From the NCBI GenBank assembly GCA_028284945.1, contig JANQQJ010000022.1:1-46043 (forward strand): a DNA stretch of 46,043 nt. The letters run 5' to 3'. Under the pieces are notes generated by a model. The model was given only the letters and a program-made list of their open reading frames with translations, made no database searches and was not told the DNA's origin. Below are positions 1-8,036 of this stretch, in pieces. Position numbers and translations under genes: made by a program. The stretch comes from Alphaproteobacteria bacterium (lineage in GTDB: Bacteria; Pseudomonadota; Alphaproteobacteria; SMXS01). Numbering within the stretch: the first letter of the stretch is position 1; the number at the start of each line of letters is the position of its first letter.

Positions 1-125
1 TCCATCTTCTGCAGGGCTTCGGGCGTGGCATCGGGCAGCATGGCCAGCTCGCCGGCGCGCTCACCTTCCAGCACCCGGGTGATCTTGACGTCACCGATCT
101 GCCAGACATTCGAGAACTCGCTCAT
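1..125 (-). CDS. MBL-fold metallo-hydrolase, N-terminal fragment
   Basis: The first 41 codons of a gene running off the left edge of the window. The opening WQIGDVKITRVLEG is the usual first beta-strand of metallo-beta-lactamase-fold hydrolases (W-x-IGDV-x-ITRV-x-E). The metal-binding HxHxDH motif would lie outside the window, so neither activity nor intactness can be judged. The start at 125 has GGAGC a few bases upstream and lies only 12 bases beyond the stop of the preceding gene. It therefore looks like the last visible member of the minus-strand operon that begins near 3132. Substrate unknown. Confidence 0.7.
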   Translation of the reverse strand, partial: MSEFSNVWQIGDVKITRVLEGERAGELAMLPDATPEALQKM

Positions 126-137
126 GGACGTGCTCCG

Positions 138-557
138 CTAGGCCCGGTGAACCTGAAAAACCGGGATTTTCCGTGGTGCGGCCGAGGTCAGATACTCCGC
201 AAACTGCTCCGACCATGAGGCCATCGCCTGCAGCCTCGTCTCGGCAGCGTCGCCCTGCAGTTCCTCAATGCGTGCGGGATAGCTCTCTTCAGCCAGTTCG
301 ACGGTGATGTCCGGGTTGGCGCGAAGGTTCAGCACCCAGCTCGGATCCGTCTTGGAGCCCGCGAAGGTGCCGTAGAGATAGATCTCGTTGTCGTCGCTGG
401 GTGCGAGCCCCAACGGCACCAGATGTGTCGCGCCCGACTTGCGCCCAATCGTATGGAGGATAATCAGCGGATAATCGAAGGCGGAGACCTTGCCGCCATT
501 GGCGCGGAATTCCTCAACGATCTTGGCGTTGAACGCCTTCATATCGCTCATGTCCAT
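138..557 (-). CDS. deazaflavin-dependent nitroreductase-like protein (Ddn/DUF385 family)
   Basis: A protein of 139 residues. The segment LHTIGRKSGATHLVPL followed by a GTFAG-x3-DPSW-x-LNLRANPD stretch is the hallmark of the Ddn/FGD split-barrel family (TxGRKSG, then P-x-W-x-x-N-L-x-A-x-P). Characterised members use reduced coenzyme F420 to reduce quinones or nitro compounds; others bind flavins, and the cofactor cannot be read from this sequence. A start at 557 is supported by AGGGGAG upstream; a second Met at residue 3 is possible. It sits 14 bases downstream of the VOC gene and 12 upstream of the MBL gene, as expected for one transcript. No signal peptide or membrane segment. Confidence 0.8.
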   Translation of the reverse strand: MDMSDMKAFNAKIVEEFRANGGKVSAFDYPLIILHTIGRKSGATHLVPLGLAPSDDNEIYLYGTFAGSKTDPSWVLNLRANPDITVELAEESYPARIEELQGDAAETRLQAMASWSEQFAEYLTSAAPRKIPVFQVHRA

Positions 558-571
558 GATGCTGGCTCCCC

Positions 572-976
572 TTACTGGTCTCGTTGAATGAACTCGACCC
601 AGTTGCCGTCCGGGTCTTCCACCATGGTGATGCGTAGGCCCGGTTCGATCTCAAACGGTGGCATGGGGACCTTGTAGCCGGCGGCTTCGCAGGCCGCGGC
701 CATCTCATCGACATTGTCGACGGATATCGTCCAATACCGGTTGCCGGTCGCCCCCTGTAGCCCGCCGCCCGGTGCTTTGGCCGGGGGTTCTTTGTCAAAC
801 TGAACGATCTTGATCAGGCTGGTCCCACAGGCCAGCCGGACCATCGTCGATCCGGGCCGCTCTGCCTTGCTGTGCAGTTCCAGACCCAGCACGCCCTGAT
901 AGAAGGCGAGCATGGCATCGGCGTTGGTGGTGATGATCCCAAGGTCGATGGAGTCCTTGGTCAAAGACAAAGGCAT
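572..976 (-). CDS. VOC (glyoxalase/bleomycin-resistance) family protein
   Basis: A protein of 134 residues with two beta-alpha-beta-beta-beta modules of the vicinal-oxygen-chelate fold. The first begins at DLGIITTNADAMLAFYQGVLG (D-x-x-x-x-T-x-x-x-x-x-x-FY-x-x-x-LG). The second holds ITMVEDPDGNWVEFIQ, the typical metal-ligand Glu strand (DPDGN-x-x-E). Family members include glyoxalase I, extradiol dioxygenases, isomerases and epimerases, and reaction type cannot be chosen from sequence alone. The start at 976 has GAGAGGA upstream. It lies between the carotenoid oxygenase and the deazaflavin reductase on the same strand, so a catabolic accessory role is likely. Confidence 0.85.
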   Translation of the reverse strand: MPLSLTKDSIDLGIITTNADAMLAFYQGVLGLELHSKAERPGSTMVRLACGTSLIKIVQFDKEPPAKAPGGGLQGATGNRYWTISVDNVDEMAAACEAAGYKVPMPPFEIEPGLRITMVEDPDGNWVEFIQRDQ

Positions 977-1009
977 AGATGTTCCTCTCTTTTTTGTTTG
1001 GTGGCCCGC

Positions 1010-2365
1010 TTATTCGTTGGGCAACCAGCTGCCATGGGCGCCATAGGGAACCCGTTGCGGCAGGATGATTTCGGCCAGCGGATCGGATGAGAAGTTCTGC
1101 GCGTCCAGAATGACGAATTTCGACGTATCAGTACTCTCGTCATGGGCGAAGGACAGCACAAAGCCATCGTCATCCTTGGCATCGCCGCTGCGCGCGGCAA
1201 AGACCGGCTCTGCACCATGATGGTTCTCGCCCAGGTCATGGACGTCGCGGGTGCCGTTATCGAGATCGTATTTGTAGAGATACCGGTCAAAGGTCAGTGT
1301 TTCAGCCGTTGCATCCAACCCCATGGCGTAGCCATAGCGGCTGGGAAGGCCCACCGTACGGTCGTCGACCCGTGGGAAGTCGACCGGCGCATCATCAAGC
1401 TGTTGCTCTGACACGGTGCCTGCTGTCAAATCGATGGTCCAGCGGGTCAGTTTGCCCAGAGTCTCATCGCCGCCATAAATCTGATCCATGCCGCCGACCA
1501 TCGCCTTCTCCTGGCGGCAGACGTGCAGGATGATCTTGTCACCTTCCTCGTGCGCGTTCATCGGGTGGAACACGAAACAGGGATCGACCTCAAACCAGCG
1601 CACATCGGCATTGGTGCCGTTGCGGGGCATCACGCCAAGCCGCGCGCCAACATCGGGCCGGAAGCCAAAGGGCGCATTACCACTCATCGCCGCATTAAGG
1701 TCAAACACCAGCGGTAGATCCATGAAGATCACGTGGTTCCGGCTGACATTCCAGTCATGCATCATGACGGGATTGGGAATATCAATGGCTTCGCTTTGCA
1801 CTAATTCCCCTTCGGCGCTGACCCTGTAGTACGTCAGGTAAGGCGGTTGCATCATCGTATAGGCGAAGAACAGCATCTCACCGGTTTCCGGGCAGATGCG
1901 CGGGTGGGCCGTCATCGGGCCCTTCAGCTTCCCGCCAAAGTCATGCGGGCCGACGGTGCCCAGTTCTTCATCGACAATCCACGGGAAATGGGCTTCCTCC
2001 AGCGCCAGGATCTTGCCCGCATGCCGCACGATATGGGTGTTGGCAGGTGATGCGGTCATGTCGCCCATGGCGCTCATCATGTTCAAGTCTTTGTCGTAAT
2101 AGGGTGTGCGGACATAGCGGTTGCGATACTGCGCCTTTCCATCTTCCAGATTGATGCCGTGCAGCATGCCGTTGCCGAAGAACCAGTGGTCGCTATAGCC
2201 CGATTGCGGGTTCATCCCGTTACGCACATAGAGCCCGTTCAGTGATTTGGGGATTTCGCCGCGCACGGTCAGCGCGCTGCTGGTCACTTCCTCATAGACC
2301 GGTGCCCAATTGCCCACCAGATGCCAGTGCTCATGCGGGTCCAGTTGTTCAGGTAATGCACTCAT
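1010..2365 (-). CDS. carotenoid oxygenase (RPE65/CCD/lignostilbene dioxygenase) family
   Basis: 451 residues, a normal length for bacterial carotenoid or stilbene cleavage dioxygenases. These non-haem iron enzymes cleave a C=C bond of apocarotenoids, carotenoids or stilbenes with O2. N-terminal SLNGLYVRNGMNP matches the family's L-x-G-x-Y-x-RNGPNP motif. The four iron-binding histidines can be placed at about H154 (TAHPRIC), H203 (MMHDW), H267 (FVFHPMNA) and H444 (PYGAHGSWLP, the conserved C-terminus). GGAGAG precedes the start. Its neighbours are a dienelactone hydrolase upstream and a VOC protein downstream, suggesting breakdown of a terpenoid or aromatic substrate rather than pigment synthesis. 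Both readings remain open because the organism is phototrophic. Confidence 0.9.
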   Translation of the reverse strand: MSALPEQLDPHEHWHLVGNWAPVYEEVTSSALTVRGEIPKSLNGLYVRNGMNPQSGYSDHWFFGNGMLHGINLEDGKAQYRNRYVRTPYYDKDLNMMSAMGDMTASPANTHIVRHAGKILALEEAHFPWIVDEELGTVGPHDFGGKLKGPMTAHPRICPETGEMLFFAYTMMQPPYLTYYRVSAEGELVQSEAIDIPNPVMMHDWNVSRNHVIFMDLPLVFDLNAAMSGNAPFGFRPDVGARLGVMPRNGTNADVRWFEVDPCFVFHPMNAHEEGDKIILHVCRQEKAMVGGMDQIYGGDETLGKLTRWTIDLTAGTVSEQQLDDAPVDFPRVDDRTVGLPSRYGYAMGLDATAETLTFDRYLYKYDLDNGTRDVHDLGENHHGAEPVFAARSGDAKDDDGFVLSFAHDESTDTSKFVILDAQNFSSDPLAEIILPQRVPYGAHGSWLPNE

Positions 2366-2403
2366 GGTGGTCTCTCCAGAATAGAATGATGGGGTAGAGC
2401 CTA

Positions 2404-3132
2404 TCAGGCCTTCAGCCGCCGTTCGAACAGATCAAAAACGGTCGTCCAAACGCTTTCGGCGGCTGCTTCGACATATTGCGGACGCTGCGGAAAGCAGAAA
2501 CCGTGCTCGGTGCCGGGGTGTACCTCAACAGTATAGGGTACGTTGTTGGCATCCAGCACCGCAGTTGTATCCGGGATCACATTGTCTTCGACAAAGTGAT
2601 CGGTTTCGGCAAAGCCCAGATAAAGTTCGCCCTTGGCGTTGGCGGCTTTGAGGTGGGGTGAATCCGGCTTGTCGGTCACGATCAAAGTGCCATAGAGGGA
2701 CGCGATGGCAGCGAAGTCATCCGGGTAATCGCCCGCTGCTGCCACGACAAACTGGCCGCTCATGCAATAGCCGATGCAGCCGACCTTGCCGGTCACGGTG
2801 CTATTGCCCTTGAAGTAGTCCAGCATGCCGCTTGTGTCGCGCATTACCCGGTCGACTGTCAGCTCGCGGCCAATCTTGAACATCTTCTTGAGTTCTTCTT
2901 CGCCTTTCGACAAGTCGAAGCGCACCCGCCCATCACGGTAATAGAGGTCGGGCAACAGGCAGAAGTATCCTTGGCCGGCGATCCGGCGCGCGAAGTCGCG
3001 CAGTTCCTCGCGAATGCCCGGCACGTCCATGTAAAGGATCACGGGTGGGAAGGGGCCATCACCATCCGGGTGGGCAGCAAAGCACTCCATTTCTCCATCT
3101 GGTGTGGTGACGTTGACATGAAATTCGTTCAT
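2404..3132 (-). CDS. dienelactone hydrolase family protein
   Basis: 242 residues from the Met at 3132, chosen over an upstream Met at 3162 because AGGAGC lies just before it. An alpha/beta hydrolase of the dienelactone hydrolase family, which opens 4-carboxymethylenebutenolide-type lactones in aromatic catabolism. The catalytic triad is visible: C123 in IGYCMSGQ (nucleophile elbow), D178 in FAETDHF and H210 in HPGTEHGFCF. Numbering is close to Pseudomonas DLH. C123 is the usual cysteine nucleophile. First gene of the minus-strand operon; the divergent CoA-transferase starts 177 bases away, so the intervening region probably holds both promoters. Cytoplasmic; actual lactone substrate unknown. 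Confidence 0.88.
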   Translation of the reverse strand: MNEFHVNVTTPDGEMECFAAHPDGDGPFPPVILYMDVPGIREELRDFARRIAGQGYFCLLPDLYYRDGRVRFDLSKGEEELKKMFKIGRELTVDRVMRDTSGMLDYFKGNSTVTGKVGCIGYCMSGQFVVAAAGDYPDDFAAIASLYGTLIVTDKPDSPHLKAANAKGELYLGFAETDHFVEDNVIPDTTAVLDANNVPYTVEVHPGTEHGFCFPQRPQYVEAAAESVWTTVFDLFERRLKA

Positions 3133-3254
3133 CTTTGCTCCTGTCCGAAATCCTGGGCTCACATAGCCTGGCTCGGTCGTATCGTTGCTGGTAAGGGCAA
3201 GCTCGCGGACAATGCGACATGCTTTTACGGCGTAAGATAAACACGGCTCCGGGA

Positions 3255-3268
3255 CGGAATCAATTCCG
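3255..3268. promoter_or_regulatory. inverted repeat in divergent promoter region
   Basis: CGGAATCAATTCCG is a perfect 6+6 inverted repeat with a 2-base spacer. It lies in the 177-base region between the divergently transcribed dienelactone hydrolase and CoA-transferase genes. A second small inverted repeat, TTACG-G-CGTAA, lies at 3225-3235. Both have the size of operators for a dimeric repressor, but no regulator gene is adjacent. Binding is inferred only from symmetry and position. Confidence 0.3.
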
Positions 3269-3309
3269 GCTCCAACTATGGGGGTCGAGACGAGGGGGGA
3301 TGTATCAAG

Positions 3310-4476
3310 TTGAACGACGAAACCGTTCGGCGGCCATTAGAGGGTCTCAAGGTTCTTGATCTGGGCCATGTTTATCAGGTGCCCTATGCCGGGTTTCTGC
3401 TCGCGATGGCGGGCGCCGATGTGGTCAAGGTCGAACCGCCTGATGGCGAACCCCTGCGGGCGCGCATTCTGGTCAGCGGCGGCGCCAGCTTTCCGATGAT
3501 TATGCTCAACGCCTCTAAGCGCTCGATGGCGATTGACTTGAAGTCGGACGACGGCAGGGCACTCTTCCTGGAGCTGGTTGCCGAGGCTGACGTGCTGTTG
3601 GAGAACTTTAGTCCCGGTGTGATGGACAAGCTCGGTTTGGGCGCAGACAGCCTGTTAGAGGCCAATCCGCGGCTGATCTACGCATCGGGCACGGGCTATG
3701 GGCTGTCGGGTCCGGACCGGGATGCGCTCGCCATGGATCTGACCATCCAGGCGACGTCGGGCATGATGGGCTCAACGGGGGAGGCGGACCGCATGCCGCT
3801 GAAAGCGGGCCCCGCGATCACCGACTTTTTGTCAGGCACCCATGTCTATGGCGGCATCATGACCGCACTTTATGACCGCGAGCGTACTGGCAAGGGCACC
3901 AGGGTCGAGGTGGCGATGATCGAGGCGGCCTATCCCGCGCTGGCATCCAATCTGGGGGTCTATTATGGCGACCGCACCAAGACCCAGCCGCGCAATGGCA
4001 ATCACCATGGGGGTAATGCCATCGCGCCATACACCGTGTTTGAAACAAGTGACGGCTATGTTGCGATCATCTGCGTCACGGACCGTCACTGGGACCATCT
4101 GACCGTGGCCATGGGCCGCGAAGAACTGATGCGTGATGAGCGGTTCAAGGACAATAAGTCCCGGGTCGCCCATATTGATCAGACCGATGCGATCGTTGCT
4201 GAATGGACCGGCGGCCGGACCCGACATGAGGTGATGGAGGCCGCCCGGGAATTCCGTTTTCCCGCCGCCCCGGTTCGTGGCCTCGACGAGGTGGTTGCCG
4301 ATGCGCATATGCATGAACGGGGCGCGATCTTCGATGTTGAACATCCGCAACTTGGAACCATTGCCCTTACGTCGAGCCCCATTCGTTTGGGGAATATCCC
4401 ACCGTTGCAGGCCAGCGACTTGAGCGAACTGGATGCCGACCGGGACGCGATCATTGCCGACTGGCTGGGGCGATAG
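3310..4476 (+). CDS. class III (CaiB/BaiF family) CoA-transferase
   Basis: 388 residues. N-terminal LEGLKVLDLGHVYQVPYAG and the VVKVEPPDGEP-LR segment are typical of formyl-CoA/carnitine/bile-acid CoA-transferases, which move CoA between carboxylic acids through an Asp-bound anhydride. The catalytic Asp is D172 in AITDFLSGTHVYGG, followed by ALYDRERTGKGTRVEV. The start is TTG at 3310, with a GGGGGGA ribosome-binding site about 9 bases upstream; the ATG at 3300 is out of frame. It is 8 bases before the SDR gene, so the two are probably co-transcribed. Likely role: CoA activation of an acid intermediate. Acyl substrate unknown. Confidence 0.88.
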   Translation: MNDETVRRPLEGLKVLDLGHVYQVPYAGFLLAMAGADVVKVEPPDGEPLRARILVSGGASFPMIMLNASKRSMAIDLKSDDGRALFLELVAEADVLLENFSPGVMDKLGLGADSLLEANPRLIYASGTGYGLSGPDRDALAMDLTIQATSGMMGSTGEADRMPLKAGPAITDFLSGTHVYGGIMTALYDRERTGKGTRVEVAMIEAAYPALASNLGVYYGDRTKTQPRNGNHHGGNAIAPYTVFETSDGYVAIICVTDRHWDHLTVAMGREELMRDERFKDNKSRVAHIDQTDAIVAEWTGGRTRHEVMEAAREFRFPAAPVRGLDEVVADAHMHERGAIFDVEHPQLGTIALTSSPIRLGNIPPLQASDLSELDADRDAIIADWLGR

Positions 4477-4484
4477 GAGCGGCC

Positions 4485-5285
4485 ATGGCATTTGAAAACC
4501 CGAAATCTATCCTGATAACCGGTGCGTCGAGCGGTATCGGTGCGGCGCTGGCTGAGGAATATGCCGAAGCCGGTGTCACCCTGTTTCTGGGCGGGCGCGA
4601 TGCTGACCGGCTCGAGGTCATTGCCGAAAAATGCCGCGCCAAGGGGACGCAGGTTGAAACACAGGTTTGCGACGTGACGGACGCAGCTGCCATGCGCGCC
4701 TGGATCGACGCCAGCGATGACCGGGAACCGCTAAATCTGGTGATCGCCAATGCCGGCATCGCGATGAATGCGACGAGCGTGTCTGGCTTACAGGACGTGG
4801 CCTCGCAGGTGTTTGAAGCCAATGTCACCGGCAAGCTCAACACCATCCACCCGGCGTTGGAGCGGATGGCCAAGCGGCCGTGGCCGGTCAAGGACGCGCA
4901 GATCGCCATCATGTCCTCCATGTGGGGGCATCTGGCGTCTGCCCGCTCGCCGGCCTATGTCTCGTCGAAAGCCAGTGTAAAGGCCTATGGTCAATCGCTA
5001 CGCGGCGCGGTCCGGCACATGGGCATCGGTGTCACTGTGCTGTGCCCCGGCTATGTGCGCAGCGCCATGTTGAACGAGAATATGGCTTCCGTCCCGTTTC
5101 TGATCGATGCGGACAAAGCCGCGAAGATCATGCGGCGGGCGATCGCCCGCAACAAGGCGCGCATCACCTTCCCGTGGCAGGTGCGTTGGCTGGCGATGAT
5201 CGCGATCAACCTGCCGGGCTGGCTGGTCGACCGGCTGAACAAACCCTATGGCGTGCCGCGGCTTGACGACGACAAAGCGCCATAG
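4485..5285 (+). CDS. short-chain dehydrogenase/reductase
   Basis: 266 residues of the classical SDR fold. TGASSGIG at residues 12-19 binds NAD(P). IANAG at 87-91 is the structural NAG motif. S145 (IMSSM) with Y158 and K162 (YVSSK) form the catalytic set. The C-terminal part, with FPWQVRWLAMIAINLPGW, is hydrophobic and resembles membrane-associated SDRs acting on lipids, an impression rather than a proof. Follows the CoA-transferase by 8 bases. The next gene is about 100 bases downstream, so the desaturase unit may have its own promoter. Confidence 0.88.
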   Translation: MAFENPKSILITGASSGIGAALAEEYAEAGVTLFLGGRDADRLEVIAEKCRAKGTQVETQVCDVTDAAAMRAWIDASDDREPLNLVIANAGIAMNATSVSGLQDVASQVFEANVTGKLNTIHPALERMAKRPWPVKDAQIAIMSSMWGHLASARSPAYVSSKASVKAYGQSLRGAVRHMGIGVTVLCPGYVRSAMLNENMASVPFLIDADKAAKIMRRAIARNKARITFPWQVRWLAMIAINLPGWLVDRLNKPYGVPRLDDDKAP

Positions 5286-5385
5286 TCGGAGTCGTCAGAT
5301 CGTGCGGCTCAAAACTGGTCGATGACATCTATACCTATGTTACCGTATGGTACGTTATCGAGTTAATGAGTAGGAGGGTGCGATC
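5286..5385 (+). promoter_or_regulatory. intergenic region with imperfect palindrome and strong Shine-Dalgarno
   Basis: About 100 bases between the SDR gene and the small membrane-protein gene. TACCGTATGGTA at 5341-5352 is an almost perfect palindrome (5 of 6 pairs), of a type often bound by TetR-family regulators. AGGAGG at 5372-5377 is a full Shine-Dalgarno sequence, 8 bases before the AUU codon at 5386. The operator reading is speculative; the Shine-Dalgarno is clear. Confidence 0.35.
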
Positions 5386-5577
5386 ATTGACCTGATTAGG
5401 AAGCTCTATGCCGTTGGGCCCTTGCTCTTCGCCCTGGGCTTCTTGACCCCGCTATTCTGGCAAGTGATTGAGCGGGTGGGATGGACACCGCCTTGGGGGT
5501 TGTCACCGCTGCTATTCGGGTTCGTCGTGGCGGCTTTGTGGGGTGGCCTTGCCCAACTTCGAGGGCGCTGGGTATGA
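5386..5577 (+). CDS. small membrane protein with apparent AUU start, coupled to desaturase
   Basis: 63 codons plus stop, missed by ordinary gene calling because there is no ATG, GTG or TTG at the right place. The frame reads M/I-DLIRKLYAVGPLLFALGFL and ends LAQLRGRWV. Two hydrophobic helices are visible (about residues 11-25 and 44-58) separated by a Trp/Pro-rich turn (VGWTPPWGLSP). A perfect AGGAGG lies 8 bases before the ATT codon at 5386; the frame is open only back to 5374. A TTG at 5422 would remove the first helix start and has no Shine-Dalgarno. Its stop overlaps the desaturase start as ATGA (5574-5577). Function unknown; a partner or assembly factor for the desaturase is plausible. 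Confidence 0.6.
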   Translation: MDLIRKLYAVGPLLFALGFLTPLFWQVIERVGWTPPWGLSPLLFGFVVAALWGGLAQLRGRWV

Positions 5578-6458
5578 GTATCGGGTCGCATCTTGAAGGT
5601 CTGTCGCCCAGCGAGTTGCGCAAGCTGGAGTTCGATATAGCCCGCAAGCATATCGGTCACTTTCCCTGGCTGGCGGTGATTTGGGCGTTCGGCAATCTGG
5701 GCCTCTGGCTTGCGCTTTGGCCGCTGGTGTTCACGGGCGCGCTGCCCTTATGGGCCGGCTTCATCATTGCCACCGTGTGTGTCTCGGCGTGTTATCTGCC
5801 GTCGCACGAGGCACAGCACGACATTATCGCCCGCCGCGGTGACAAGCTGCGCTGGCTCAATCAACTGGTGGGGCACACATCCACTATTCCGCTGGTATTG
5901 CCCTATAGCGTCGCCAAGCTGACCCATATGGAGCACCACCGGCACGCCAATGACCCGGAACTTGACCCGGACTACTCGACCAGTGCGCCTGGTCCCTGGA
6001 GCGCCCTGTGGCGGGGCATCGTGAACCGGCAGCCCGGCGCCAAGGGCGGGTTTAATGCCTATGGCCGGTTGCTGACGAATATGGGTACGCCAGAGGCGAA
6101 GCAAGCGCTGCTGCTGGCGCTGATATACAGGGTGTCCTTCTACGGGATTCTCACGGTTCTCGCCTGGTCCGGCTATGCGATCGAAGCCGCATTGTTGTGG
6201 TGGCTGCCGCGGCACCTGGCGCTCAGCTATATCTATTTCTTCCTGTCATGGGCGCCGCACCATCCCGCCAAGAAAACCGGGCGCTACAAGGACACGCGCA
6301 GCTTCAATTCCTTCTGGGGCAATATCGGGTCGATGGGGATGCAGTATCATATCATCCACCATCTGCATCCGCGTATCCCGCTTTACCGAACGCCCCGTGC
6401 CTATTGGGAGATGCGTCCGGTGCTGGAGGCGCGCGGCTGCGACGTCGGCGACCTCTAG
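5574..6458 (+). CDS. membrane fatty acid desaturase / carotene hydroxylase-type di-iron enzyme
   Basis: 294 residues from the ATG at 5574, which overlaps the upstream small gene's stop (ATGA). A longer reading from 5481 is rejected because it runs through that gene. The three histidine clusters of the membrane di-iron family are present: HEAQHD, HMEHHRHAND and QYHIIHHLHP. About four hydrophobic segments surround them. The family inserts double bonds into acyl chains or hydroxylates carotenoid rings. The IIHHLHPRIPLYR end recalls CrtR-type hydroxylases, but the sequence does not decide between these. Inner-membrane enzyme needing ferredoxin or a similar donor. A Rieske oxygenase follows on the same strand. 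Confidence 0.83.
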   Translation: MSIGSHLEGLSPSELRKLEFDIARKHIGHFPWLAVIWAFGNLGLWLALWPLVFTGALPLWAGFIIATVCVSACYLPSHEAQHDIIARRGDKLRWLNQLVGHTSTIPLVLPYSVAKLTHMEHHRHANDPELDPDYSTSAPGPWSALWRGIVNRQPGAKGGFNAYGRLLTNMGTPEAKQALLLALIYRVSFYGILTVLAWSGYAIEAALLWWLPRHLALSYIYFFLSWAPHHPAKKTGRYKDTRSFNSFWGNIGSMGMQYHIIHHLHPRIPLYRTPRAYWEMRPVLEARGCDVGDL

Positions 6459-6569
6459 CTTTCCTCTTGAACCCGTTGAACATTGATCTCGGTCATTTGC
6501 ATGCACGCGTGAATTTTTTTATGGTGCGGGCTCTGGGACCTCGAGTCGCCGTAACAACGGGGAAAAATC

Positions 6570-7949
6570 ATGGCAAGTGACCTGCACGACAGCAGCGAAT
6601 GGCAGAAAGAACCGGCGCCGCAGTGGCCGGAACCTGAATTCAGGGGCCACCGGATACCGGGCTACCGCTATCACAGTCATGAGTTCTTCCATAAGGAATG
6701 GGAGAATATGTGGACTAAGGTCTGGCTGCTGCTGGGCCGTGCGACGGATATGCCGGAACCCGGCGACTACCAGATGGAAGAGATCGGCCCGGACTCGATC
6801 GTTATGGTTCGCCAGCAAGATGGGTCCATTAAGTCCTACTACAATGTCTGTCAGCACCGCGGCGCGCGGCTCGTCTTCAACGAAGAAGGCACGACTGAAG
6901 CGCTAACCTGCCCCTATCACGGCTGGCGCTGGGAGCTGGATGGCTCGCTGACGCATGTGCTCGATCCGGAAGATTTCCCCGAAGGTGACCCATGCGACAA
7001 TTTGAAGCTTGAAGAAGTGGCCTGTGAGGTCTTCGCCGGCTTCATCTGGGTCAATATGGACCCGGACCCCGAACCCCTGAAAGATTATCTCGGGCCGATC
7101 TGGGACGAATGGTCAGCCTATGAAATCGATGACTGGAAGCGCTATGTGGCGATGACCGCGCATTCGCCGGTGAACTGGAAGGTGATCCTGGATAACTTCA
7201 ACGAGTCCTATCACCTGCCGACAGTGCACCCGCAAACGTCCAGCCGGATCGAAGAAAACTATAAATGGACCCAGTTCGATATGGCGCCGGAAGGCCATGC
7301 CCGCATGTGGATGCGAGGCGGCGCACCCTCACGCGCGCTGATCGGCACCGACGAGCCGCTGATGAACGAAAGCCTTGAGGATCAGCTGAAGCGCTGGGAG
7401 CTTGATCCGGATGACTTTGAGGGCCGTGAATACGAAACCCGTGAAGAAATCCAGCAGCAGATGCGCAAGCTGGGACCGGAACGTGGCTATAATCACTTTG
7501 GTAACCTGCGCGACCACCAACTGACCGACACGTATCACTATTTCATTTTCCCGAACTTTGCCGTGTCGGTCTGGGCCGATGGGTTCCACTTCCTGCGGGC
7601 GCGGCCGCACCCGACGGATCCGACCAAATCGGTGTTCGACAATTGGTGGTATGCGCCGGTGCCGAAGGACAATTGCGAAAAGGTCCGCACGATCAACGGC
7701 CCGATGGACGCTGATGCCGATTGCGAGCACGACGAGTTCAACTATGGCGAAAAGAGCCTCGGCCTGCTGATCGACCAGGATATGGGGGTTACAACCGGGC
7801 AACAGCTTGGTTTCCGCTCCCGTGGCTATAAGGGTGTCTATCTGGCTAAACAGGAACACCGCATTCGCCGCTATCACGAACTGATCGATGACTACATTGA
7901 AGGGCGTCGCCCGCTGAAGGATCAGGCGAACAAGATCGCTGCAGAATAG
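6570..7949 (+). CDS. Rieske aromatic ring-hydroxylating oxygenase, alpha subunit (copy 1)
   Basis: 459 residues. The N-terminal Rieske domain binds a [2Fe-2S] cluster through C94, H96, C114 and H117 (VCQHRGARL, then CPYHGW). The catalytic domain carries the mononuclear iron histidines H215 and H220 in NFNESYHLPTVHP; the third ligand is expected to be an acidic residue near the LLIDQDMG segment. Members hydroxylate aromatic rings or demethylate, using electrons from a separate reductase, not found in this window. A GGGGAAAAA stretch precedes the ATG. It is a clear paralog of the two Rieske genes at 27769 and 31918. The hairpin at 7985-8009 follows it. Substrate unknown. Confidence 0.92.
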   Translation: MASDLHDSSEWQKEPAPQWPEPEFRGHRIPGYRYHSHEFFHKEWENMWTKVWLLLGRATDMPEPGDYQMEEIGPDSIVMVRQQDGSIKSYYNVCQHRGARLVFNEEGTTEALTCPYHGWRWELDGSLTHVLDPEDFPEGDPCDNLKLEEVACEVFAGFIWVNMDPDPEPLKDYLGPIWDEWSAYEIDDWKRYVAMTAHSPVNWKVILDNFNESYHLPTVHPQTSSRIEENYKWTQFDMAPEGHARMWMRGGAPSRALIGTDEPLMNESLEDQLKRWELDPDDFEGREYETREEIQQQMRKLGPERGYNHFGNLRDHQLTDTYHYFIFPNFAVSVWADGFHFLRARPHPTDPTKSVFDNWWYAPVPKDNCEKVRTINGPMDADADCEHDEFNYGEKSLGLLIDQDMGVTTGQQLGFRSRGYKGVYLAKQEHRIRRYHELIDDYIEGRRPLKDQANKIAAE

Positions 7950-7984
7950 CGATTAACTTTTCATTTTAGCTGGACAAAGAAAAA

Positions 7985-8009
7985 CGCCGCGCCCCATGGG
8001 GGCGCGGCG
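7985..8009. terminator. bidirectional intrinsic terminator
   Basis: An 11-base-pair GC-rich stem, CGCCGCGCCCC paired with GGGGCGCGGCG, with a 3-base loop. It sits between convergent genes, the Rieske oxygenase and the TonB receptor. Read on the minus strand it is followed by TTTTTCTTT, an excellent U-tract for the receptor gene. Read on the plus strand it is followed by CTCTTTT, adequate for the Rieske gene. Confidence 0.85.
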
Positions 8010-8036
8010 CTCTTTTAGGCGTCTATTGAAGGTCGA

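Noticed and set aside
5481-5573. Upstream start for the desaturase at 5481
   Set aside because: The extra 31 residues (including VVTAAIRVRRGGF) do not resemble the family and overlap the small membrane-protein frame, which has the better Shine-Dalgarno and ends in ATGA with the start at 5574.
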